DNA of 5,456 bases from positions 1 to 5,456 of the forward strand of contig JAQXJQ010000079.1 in the NCBI GenBank assembly GCA_029009035.1, given 5' to 3'. The notes under the pieces were generated by a model that saw only the letters and a list, made by a program, of their open reading frames with translations, searched no databases and was not told where the DNA came from. How positions within the stretch are numbered: the stretch's first letter is position 1; every line of letters begins with the position of its first letter. Shown in pieces: positions 1 through 5,221 of this stretch. The stretch comes from Oscillospiraceae bacterium. Lineage in GTDB: Bacteria > Bacillota > Clostridia > Oscillospirales > Oscillospiraceae. The position numbers and the translations under genes are program-made.

Positions 1-46
1 GGTCGCTGCGCACGGCGGCATTGATCTCGCTGAGCTGATAAGCCAT
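1..46 (-). CDS. N-terminal fragment of an unidentified protein, cut by the window edge
   Basis: An ATG at 46 (reading leftward) opens a frame that starts MAYQLSEINAAVRSD and leaves the window after 15 codons. A textbook ribosome site, AAAGGAGG, lies 6 nt upstream at 53-60, which is the main reason to believe the start. The visible residues suggest a soluble cytosolic N-terminus with no signal peptide or membrane segment. Fifteen residues are too few to assign a family. It follows the SPFH gene on the same strand after a 175-bp gap filled almost entirely by an inverted-repeat element, whose outer end touches the first base of this gene's ribosome site. Confidence 0.75.
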   Translation of the reverse strand, partial: MAYQLSEINAAVRSD

Positions 47-59
47 AGGGTACCTCCTT

Positions 60-211
60 TAAGGCAACGGGAGTCGAACCCGTGCCGGTTTTTTCGGGCG
101 AATTTCCGCCCATGCCGCGTCAGCGGCCTTGACGCAAGGGAAGGACAACAAGGCAAAAAGCGCCGAACAGGGCCGTCGGAATGCGGCACGGGTTCGACTC
201 CCGTTGCCTTA
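60..211. repeat. 152-bp inverted-repeat element with tRNA-like ends
   Basis: Positions 60-86 and 185-211 are perfect reverse complements (27 bp) around a 98-nt centre. Each arm also folds alone: ACGGG/CCCGT closes a 7-nt loop at 67-83 and again at 188-204. Read on either strand, the 3' arm is ACGGG-TTCGACT-CCCGT, which fits the tRNA T-arm consensus (5-bp stem, TTCRANY loop). It is directly followed by TGCCTTA, which pairs with TAAGGCA at the 5' end, as a 7-bp acceptor stem would. The centre has further small hairpins: GGGCG/CGCCC (96-111), GCCGC/GCGGC (114-127) and an alternative GCGTCA/TGACGC (117-135). No CCA tail, D-arm or convincing anticodon arm is visible, so it is not a standard tRNA. 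TA dinucleotides sit at both ends (60-61, 210-211), compatible with a MITE-like origin but also simply part of the stem. It could be a small non-autonomous mobile element, a structured RNA or a tRNA-derived repeat; the inverted repeat itself is certain. Confidence 0.9.
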
Positions 212-221
212 TAGTTGATGT

Positions 222-1472
222 TTAACCGTTGACCCGCTGGCCGCACTCGGGGCAGAATTTCCCGGTGACGGCCGCGCCGCAGTGGGGGCATCTGCCTGCC
301 TCGGGGCGCTTGGCGCCGCACTCGGAGCAGAATTTGCCCGTGTTCACCGTGCCGCAGGCGCAGGTCCAGCTGCCCGCGCTCTCCGGCTTCTTCCCGCCGC
401 ACTGGGAGCAGAACTTGCCGGTGTTCACCGCGCCGCAGGCGCAGGTCCAGCCGCCCGCGGGGGCCTGGGGCGCCTGAGGCTCCTGCCGGGGGATGGCGTT
501 GAAGCCGCCCATGCCGGTGGCCATATTCATGCCCATGAAGCCCACGGCGGCGCCGGCGGCGTTGCCGGCGGCGGTCTTCATGGCCTCGCCGGTGGCGGTG
601 ATCTTGTAGGCGTCGGCCAGGGTGGAATTGGTGTAGGCGGCAGTGCGCTGCATCTCCTTGATCATGGCCTCGTCCTCTTCGCTGGCCTTCACGGAGGACA
701 CGCCCACGGAGACGATCTCAATGCCCCGGAGATCCCGCCACTTGTCGCTGAGCACCTCGTTGAGGGCGTCGGCCAGCTCCTGGGTGTGGCCGGGGAGGGC
801 GGAGTAGCGCACGCCCTGCTCGCTGATGCGGGCAAAGGCGGGCTGCAGGGCGGTGAGCAGCTCGGTCTTCATCTGGCCCTCCAGCTCACCGCGGGTATAG
901 CTGTCCCGGACATTGCCCATCACATTGGTGTACAGCAGGATGGGGTTGGTCACCCGGTAGCTGTACTCGCCGAAGCAGCGGATGCCGATGTCGATGTCGA
1001 TGCCGGCGCGCTGATCCACCACCCGGAAGGGCACGGGGGAGGGGGTGCCGTACTTGTTGCCCACCATCTCACGGGTGTTGATATAGTAAATGCGCTGGTC
1101 CGCGGCGGCGTCGCCGCCAAAGGTGAAGCGCTTGCCAATGTTGGCAAACACGGCGGGGATACTCTCGCTGAGGCTGCCGCTGAAGATGGAAGGCTCCACG
1201 GTGGTGTCGTAGGTGTACTCACCGGGCTCGGCGCACAGGTCCACCACGCGGCCCTGCTCCACGATGACGGCGCACTGCCCGTCGGCCACCGCCAGCACGG
1301 AGCCGTTGGTGATGATGTTGTCGCTGCCCTTGTTGGAGCCGCGGCCGGTGGCGCGCTTGACGCCCTTCACCATCAGCACATCGGAGGGCATGGCCTCGCA
1401 GTAAAAATATTCCTTCCACTGGTCGCCCAGTACGCCGCCCACGGCGCCTTTGATCGCTTTGATCAGACCCAT
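222..1472 (-). CDS. ydjI: SPFH/stomatin-like protein with three C-terminal zinc ribbons (YdjI type)
   Basis: A 416-residue protein. Residues about 1-300 match what I know of the SPFH family with C-terminal Zn-ribbon (COG4260, YdjI of Bacillus): the opening MGLIKAIKGAVGGVLGDQWKE, the strand-rich core with VADGQCAVIVEQGRVVDL, and the helical end before residue 300. A Gly/Ala/Met-rich linker (about 295-325) and a Pro/Gln segment lead to three short zinc ribbons. Cysteines are at 344, 346, 355, 358; 371, 373, 382, 385; and 395, 398, 407, 410. The first two use CxC rather than CxxC for the first pair. No clear transmembrane helix is seen, so membrane association would be through the SPFH domain or partners. 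Family members scaffold membrane microdomains, and YdjI works with PspA in Bacillus; no PspA gene is visible here. The start ATG has AAAGGAG 9 nt upstream. It follows the aminopeptidase gene by 43 bp on the same strand, probably in one transcript. Confidence 0.9.
   Translation of the reverse strand: MGLIKAIKGAVGGVLGDQWKEYFYCEAMPSDVLMVKGVKRATGRGSNKGSDNIITNGSVLAVADGQCAVIVEQGRVVDLCAEPGEYTYDTTVEPSIFSGSLSESIPAVFANIGKRFTFGGDAAADQRIYYINTREMVGNKYGTPSPVPFRVVDQRAGIDIDIGIRCFGEYSYRVTNPILLYTNVMGNVRDSYTRGELEGQMKTELLTALQPAFARISEQGVRYSALPGHTQELADALNEVLSDKWRDLRGIEIVSVGVSSVKASEEDEAMIKEMQRTAAYTNSTLADAYKITATGEAMKTAAGNAAGAAVGFMGMNMATGMGGFNAIPRQEPQAPQAPAGGWTCACGAVNTGKFCSQCGGKKPESAGSWTCACGTVNTGKFCSECGAKRPEAGRCPHCGAAVTGKFCPECGQRVNG
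311..459 (-). repeat. Tandem duplication encoding zinc ribbons 1 and 2
   Basis: Positions 311-378 and 392-459 are nearly identical in direct orientation at an 81-bp (27-residue) offset, differing at only a few bases. They encode the WTCACG-[AT]-VNTGKFCS-[QE]-CG modules of the SPFH protein. A third, more diverged copy at about 234-300 encodes the last ribbon (CPHC...CPEC). High identity at silent positions suggests recent duplication or ongoing gene conversion rather than old paralogy. Confidence 0.85.
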
Positions 1473-1515
1473 GATCCTTCGCTCCTTTCAAATATTCGGT
1501 ATGACAGCAAGCCGC

Positions 1516-2760
1516 TCAGCGGCGGCTCATGACACGCTCAATGTCCTCGGTGGTGCGGGGAATGGCGGCGGAGAGGTTCTCGCAGCCGGTCTCGGTGACC
1601 AGGCAGTTGTCCTCCAGGCGGAAGCCGATGCCCCACTGCTCATGATAGATGCCCACGTCCACGCAGAACACCATGTTGGGGGCGATGACCTCGGGGGTGT
1701 CCACCACATCGTGGACGTCGAAGCCGATGTGGTGGGCCCCGCCGTGCCACATCAGTCTGCCCACCTCGGACACATCGGCAAGCACGCCGGCGTCCTTCAA
1801 AAGACCGGCGTTATAGCTGCGTACCGTGGCGTCCACATCCGCCATCTTCATGCCTGGTTTGATGATGGAGAACATATAGTCGGAGGTCTGCAGGGCGCAG
1901 TCGAAGAGGAGCTTCTGCCGGGGGGTGTACCTGCCGTTGCAGGGCCATCCCCGGGACACATCGTTGATGAGTCCGTCATACTGGGCGCCCACATCGTTGA
2001 GGATCATGTCGCCGTCCTTCGCCCGGCCGGTGTAGTCATAGTAGTGGATGCAGAAGTTGTTCTCTCCGGCGGAAATGATGGGCGGGAAGCCGCACATCTG
2101 GGGCCCGTACTGCCCGATGGCCCGGTCGAACTCCGCTTTGTACTGGTACTCGTACATACCGGGGCGGGAGGCGCGCATCATGGCCAGGATGCCCTCGCCG
2201 GTGATCTTCTCCGCCATGCGCAGGGCCTCGATCTCACAGGGCTGCTTGATGAGCCTGAGCCTGCGCACCAGGGCGTTGGCGTTGCCCACGGTGAGATAGG
2301 GGTAGTGTTCCGCCACCCTGCGGCGGAACGCATGGGCGGGGCGGTCGCGGTCCGCCGGGTTGGCCTTCCAGAGGTCGAGATACACGCTGCCGATGCCGCC
2401 CAGAGCGGCAAGGCGGTGGAAATCCATGGCAAAGGCGTCGCAGAAGCGGATGTCGGACACACCGCTCAGCTCCTCCGCCTGCGCGGGGGTGAGGCGCCGG
2501 CCCGTCCAGCGCTCCGCCATGGGGTCGGGGGGCAGGATGTACAGGCTCTCATGCACCCCAGCCCCGTCCTTCACCGCCAGCAGCACGGAGTTCTTCTGGC
2601 TGATGCCCGTGAGGTAGAGGAAGCTCCGGTCGGCGAAAAAGGGATAGGCCTCGTCATTGGTCTTGCACACATCCTCCCCGGAGAACAGCACCGCCGCCGC
2701 ACCCTCGGGAAGCATCTCATAAAATCTCCGGCGGTTGCCGGCGTAAAAGCTCTGATCCAT
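1516..2760 (-). CDS. M24B-family aminopeptidase (Xaa-Pro aminopeptidase type)
   Basis: A 414-residue cytosolic enzyme expected to remove an N-terminal residue preceding proline, using two metal ions. An N-terminal aminopeptidase-P domain (about 1-165) is followed by a pita-bread catalytic domain. Metal and active-site residues by comparison with E. coli PepP: Asp256 (NDVGAQYDG), Asp267 (INDVSR), His343 (GAHHIGFDVHDV), Asp368 (FCVDVGIY) and Glu383 (GFRLEDN), plus His239 (IHYYD), His350 and Arg381. Asp368 stands where PepP has the glutamate of VEPG, an unusual conservative change. Length is close to the family's usual 430-440. I chose the ATG at 2760 because GAGGTG lies 7 nt upstream and the protein then begins MDQSFYAGNRRRFYEML; ATGs at 2775 and 2766 share the frame but have no well-spaced ribosome site. 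First gene of the minus unit, about 27 nt below a strong promoter. Confidence 0.93.
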   Translation of the reverse strand: MDQSFYAGNRRRFYEMLPEGAAAVLFSGEDVCKTNDEAYPFFADRSFLYLTGISQKNSVLLAVKDGAGVHESLYILPPDPMAERWTGRRLTPAQAEELSGVSDIRFCDAFAMDFHRLAALGGIGSVYLDLWKANPADRDRPAHAFRRRVAEHYPYLTVGNANALVRRLRLIKQPCEIEALRMAEKITGEGILAMMRASRPGMYEYQYKAEFDRAIGQYGPQMCGFPPIISAGENNFCIHYYDYTGRAKDGDMILNDVGAQYDGLINDVSRGWPCNGRYTPRQKLLFDCALQTSDYMFSIIKPGMKMADVDATVRSYNAGLLKDAGVLADVSEVGRLMWHGGAHHIGFDVHDVVDTPEVIAPNMVFCVDVGIYHEQWGIGFRLEDNCLVTETGCENLSAAIPRTTEDIERVMSRR

Positions 2761-2794
2761 CCGCATACACCTCATATCTTATGGTCGTGCCTGT

Positions 2795-2823
2795 ATTATA
2801 CTCCTGCCGCGCCGGATTTTCAA
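2795..2823 (-). promoter_or_regulatory. Sigma-A-type promoter for the aminopeptidase-SPFH unit
   Basis: Reading the minus strand, TTGAAA (2823-2818) and a perfect TATAAT (2800-2795) are separated by exactly 17 bp. Transcription would begin near 2788, leaving a leader of roughly 27 nt before the ATG at 2760. The match to the consensus is strong, so basal expression should be good. Confidence 0.8.
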
Positions 2824-2903
2824 TGAAGGATGCGCCTCTCTCCCCGTATTTTCTCCCGCAAAGCGACGGGAAAGCGGGAAGTTTTCCACAGCCCTCCCGA
2901 TTT

Positions 2904-2922
2904 CTGCGGATTTTTGCCGCAG
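2904..2922. promoter_or_regulatory. Palindrome upstream of the plus-strand promoter, possible operator
   Basis: CTGCGG (2904-2909) and CCGCAG (2917-2922) form a perfect 6-bp inverted repeat around ATTTTTG. It ends 5 bp before the -35 box at 2928, a common position for an activator or repressor site. In a 210-bp divergent region it could influence either unit. The palindrome is seen; its function is a guess. Confidence 0.3.
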
Positions 2923-2927
2923 GACCC

Positions 2928-2956
2928 TTGCGGCGAAATTTCAGCTTTGCTATACT
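2928..2956 (+). promoter_or_regulatory. Sigma-A-type promoter for the membrane protein-MscS-lipoprotein unit
   Basis: TTGCGG (2928-2933) and TATACT (2951-2956) are separated by 17 bp. The -10 box is one base from consensus and the -35 box keeps TTG. Transcription would start near 2963, about 30 nt before the chosen GTG start at 2993. Confidence 0.65.
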
Positions 2957-2992
2957 GGGCTCATCAGAGAAACCCGAAATGAGGTGAGTAAT

Positions 2993-4249
2993 GTGCAGCC
3001 TCCCAAAGATCCCTTCCGCCCCTACTCCACGGCGGCGGAATTCACCGCTCCGGCCGAACAGGCCCCGCCGCCGGAGTTTCTTCCCCCCGGCCGGGAATTC
3101 CGGCCTCTCCCGCCGGAACAGCCGCCCCTGCCTGCAGAGGACCCCGGAAGGCCGGACGAACACGGCAGTTTCTATGCCGATCCCCCGGAGCAGGACCGGC
3201 AGGCACGCCGCAGCAGCCACGGAAAGCTCCGCAAGGGACTGTCCAAAATGTTCCTGGGCGCCGCCGCCGTCGCCGTGGTGGTCATTCCCGCCCTCGACTC
3301 CTCCGGTATCGGCAGCTCCGGCAGCAGCGAACCCGGCTGGAGTGAACCGGGCGGCAGCGAACCCGGCTGGAGTGAACCGGGCGGCAGCGAACCCGGATGG
3401 AGCGAACCCGGCTGGAACGAGCCGGTCAATGACGCGGATTACTCCCCCTTCACAGCCGACTTCCGGGCCCTGTACGACCTGGTCTCCCGGGATTGCCTGT
3501 ATGAGGCCGGAGTCGCCGCCCGTGAGCTGGGGCAGCGCATGACAGCGGCAGGTCTGCCCTATGCCCCCCTCCGCTTTGACGGGGAGAGTGTCGCCGCCTA
3601 CCACTCCATCACGCCCGATACCAGAATGATGGTGGATTTTGTCGACTCCTCCATGGAGTTTGAGACCGACGACCTGCGGTTCTTCTACTGCCACTGGGAC
3701 ACCGAAAATGACTTCCTGCATTGTAGTCTGCTCACCCCGGCAGACGGGGGCTACCGCAAGATCACGTTCATCGAAAATACGTTCGACGGCGAGTTCTTCT
3801 ACCCGCCCTGTGAGGTCACCGAAGGCGCCCTTTCCCCCGAGGGCAATTTCGTTGGCTATGTGCGCCGGGCCATGTATGACGCCAACGGCATCCCCGATCT
3901 GCCCCCCGGGACCTCCTTCACCCCCCAGGTGCTGGAGGAGCTGGGCACGATGGGCCTCTTCCGCTACGATCTGGATGAGACGGGCTCCGTCCGCAGCCTG
4001 CTGAACGCCCCCAATACCATTCGCATCACCGAAGAGGAACTGGGTGCCGACTATTTGCAAACCGCTTCCGATGTCCACTATGTGATCCCCTACGGGGACG
4101 GCATCCGCATCGAGTCGGTCAACATCAAGACCTCGGAGTGGGATCCAAATATGTCGGGCTTCACCTATTATTTCTCCGATATGAATGACCTCGACATGCC
4201 TCTCTTCACCAACTTCTCACTGAATCATTATTTCATCGCCCCCCGCTGA
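2993..4249 (+). CDS. Unrecognised single-pass membrane protein with SEPGW repeat linker
   Basis: A 418-residue protein I cannot place in a family. Order of parts: a proline-rich, probably disordered N-terminus (about 1-70), a basic patch with RR, KLRKG and K (about 72-85), one hydrophobic helix MFLGAAAVAVVVIPAL (86-101), a Gly/Ser and SEPGW-type repeat linker (about 102-145), then a soluble domain of about 270 residues rich in aromatic and acidic residues. Basic residues before the helix predict N-terminus inside and the large domain outside (bitopic, type II). No catalytic motif stands out. The start is a choice: GTG at 2993 has GAGGTG (2981-2986) 6 nt upstream; GTG at 2984 overlaps that site and would add three residues. 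First gene of the plus unit; the MscS gene follows after 46 bp with no terminator. Reality of the gene is well supported by promoter, ribosome site and operon position; function is unknown. Confidence 0.85.
   Translation: MQPPKDPFRPYSTAAEFTAPAEQAPPPEFLPPGREFRPLPPEQPPLPAEDPGRPDEHGSFYADPPEQDRQARRSSHGKLRKGLSKMFLGAAAVAVVVIPALDSSGIGSSGSSEPGWSEPGGSEPGWSEPGGSEPGWSEPGWNEPVNDADYSPFTADFRALYDLVSRDCLYEAGVAARELGQRMTAAGLPYAPLRFDGESVAAYHSITPDTRMMVDFVDSSMEFETDDLRFFYCHWDTENDFLHCSLLTPADGGYRKITFIENTFDGEFFYPPCEVTEGALSPEGNFVGYVRRAMYDANGIPDLPPGTSFTPQVLEELGTMGLFRYDLDETGSVRSLLNAPNTIRITEEELGADYLQTASDVHYVIPYGDGIRIESVNIKTSEWDPNMSGFTYYFSDMNDLDMPLFTNFSLNHYFIAPR
3326..3424 (+). repeat. In-frame tandem repeat encoding (SEPGW/SEPGG)n
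   Basis: A 30-bp unit beginning AGCGAACCCGGCTGGAG is present at 3326-3355 and exactly repeated at 3356-3385, then continues in a diverged form to about 3424. Each 30-bp unit is itself two 15-bp halves. The product reads SEPGW-SEPGG-SEPGW-SEPGG-SEPGW-SEPGW-NEPV. Because the unit is a multiple of three, copy-number change would alter linker length without breaking the frame. Confidence 0.95.
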
Positions 4250-4295
4250 ACCATCGCTCCGAGCTTGACAAATACAGATAAAAGGAGACATCACT

Positions 4296-5195
4296 ATGGA
4301 AAATAAAAACGGCGCGAAGCGCTTCATCAAGCCCCTCATCGGCGTGATCATTCTGGTGGTTCTGGCCCTGTGCTCCCCGCTGCTGGGCTTCGACCTCTCC
4401 CGCACCATCTTCAAATTCAGTCTGCAGAAATTTGTCACGCTGGTGGCTATGGTCATCCTCGTGCTGCTCATCACCTTCGCCGTGCGCCTCATTCTGGGCG
4501 CCTTCAAGCCCAAGAGCCACCGGGCACAGACCGTCATCACCATCCTGCGCAGCGTGCTGAGCTATGCCGCCGCCCTGGTCATCCTGTGCTGGGGTCTGTC
4601 CATTCTGGGCGTCAATGTGGCCACCATCGCCACCAGCGTGGGGATCATCGCCCTCATCGTCGGCTTCGGCGCGGAGAGCCTCATCGCCGATGTGGTCACC
4701 GGCATCTTCATGCTCTTTGAGAACCAGTACAATGTGGGCGACATCGTGGAGGTCAACGGCTTCCGGGGCACCGTGAGTAACATCGGCATCCGCACCACCT
4801 CCATCACCGACTCCAGCGACAATGTGAAGATCATCAACAACTCCATGATGGTCAACATCCTCAACCGCTCCGACAACCTCTCCAGAGCCGTGTGCGACAT
4901 CGGCATCCCCTATGCCACCGATCTGGAAAAGCTGGAGAAGCAGCTCCCCGCCATGCTGGAGGAGATCCGCGCCGCCCATGCCGACGGCGAGGACGGCCCT
5001 CTCTTCCGGGAGCCCCTCGTCTACTGCGGCGTGCAGGCCCTGGCCGACTCCGCCATCGTGCTGCGTTTTGTGGGCAAGGTGGAGGAGAAGGACATCTACA
5101 CCGGCGCCCGCACCCTCAACCACGACATTCTTCTCGCCTTCCGCCGGGTGGGCGTGGAGTGTCCCTTCCCCCAGGTGGACGTCCAAAACTGCTGA
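4296..5195 (+). CDS. mscS: MscS-family small-conductance mechanosensitive channel
   Basis: A 299-residue inner-membrane protein, close to the 286 of E. coli MscS. MscS channels open under membrane tension and release solutes during hypo-osmotic shock. Hydrophobic segments are seen at about 12-31, 45-69 and 84-106, followed by the pore helix region about 107-138 with the Gly/Ala-rich GIIALIVGFGAESLIADVV. The classic beta-domain junction follows: NQYNVGDIVEVNGFRGTVSNIGIRTT (about 143-168), including the GD pair at 148-149. The C-terminal cytosolic domain continues to the end, without a long extension. Start ATG has AAAAGGAG 8 nt upstream. It lies 46 bp after the repeat-linker membrane protein and 26 bp before the lipoprotein gene, all plus strand. 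It could equally be one of several MscS paralogues in the genome. Confidence 0.95.
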   Translation: MENKNGAKRFIKPLIGVIILVVLALCSPLLGFDLSRTIFKFSLQKFVTLVAMVILVLLITFAVRLILGAFKPKSHRAQTVITILRSVLSYAAALVILCWGLSILGVNVATIATSVGIIALIVGFGAESLIADVVTGIFMLFENQYNVGDIVEVNGFRGTVSNIGIRTTSITDSSDNVKIINNSMMVNILNRSDNLSRAVCDIGIPYATDLEKLEKQLPAMLEEIRAAHADGEDGPLFREPLVYCGVQALADSAIVLRFVGKVEEKDIYTGARTLNHDILLAFRRVGVECPFPQVDVQNC

Positions 5196-5221
5196 AGCAC
5201 AAACGAAAAGGAGAAAAAGAG

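Noticed and set aside
60..211. The inverted repeat as a true tRNA, an integron attC site or a phage attachment site
   Set aside because: No D-arm, anticodon arm or CCA is visible, and the acceptor would begin U-A. The arms do not fit the attC consensus RYYYAAC/GTTRRRY. Integration at tRNA ends leaves direct, not inverted, repeats.
1511..1523. GCCGC/GCGGC hairpin around the aminopeptidase stop codon
   Set aside because: On the minus strand it is followed by TTGCTG rather than a T-run and lies only 39 bp before the SPFH start, so it is not supported as a terminator.
282..1532. A 416-codon open frame antisense to the SPFH gene
   Set aside because: It is rich in Gly, Ala, Val and His, has no ribosome site or recognisable motif, and mirrors a well-supported gene. 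High GC at third codon positions leaves such antisense frames open.
1450..2826. A 458-codon open frame antisense to the aminopeptidase gene
   Set aside because: The opposite strand encodes a clear M24 enzyme with its metal ligands and a good promoter; this frame has none of these and runs across the promoter of the real gene.
2882..2890. TTTTCCACA, one mismatch from a DnaA box
   Set aside because: A single imperfect 9-mer in a promoter region, with no cluster, AT-rich unwinding segment or replication gene nearby.
2991..3542. ATG at 2991 opening a 183-codon frame
   Set aside because: Its ribosome-site spacing is only 4 nt, and the frame is Pro/Arg/Ala-rich out-of-phase reading of the longer gene with no membrane segment.
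2717..4078. A 453-codon minus-strand open frame opposite the bitopic membrane protein
   Set aside because: I weighed this because the plus-strand gene has no known family. The plus frame has a promoter, ribosome site, signal-anchor layout and operon neighbours; the minus frame has odd composition and overlaps the aminopeptidase start region.
4265..4270. TTGACA upstream of the MscS gene as a -35 box
   Set aside because: No -10-like hexamer lies 15-19 bp downstream; that position is the ribosome site and spacer before the start codon.
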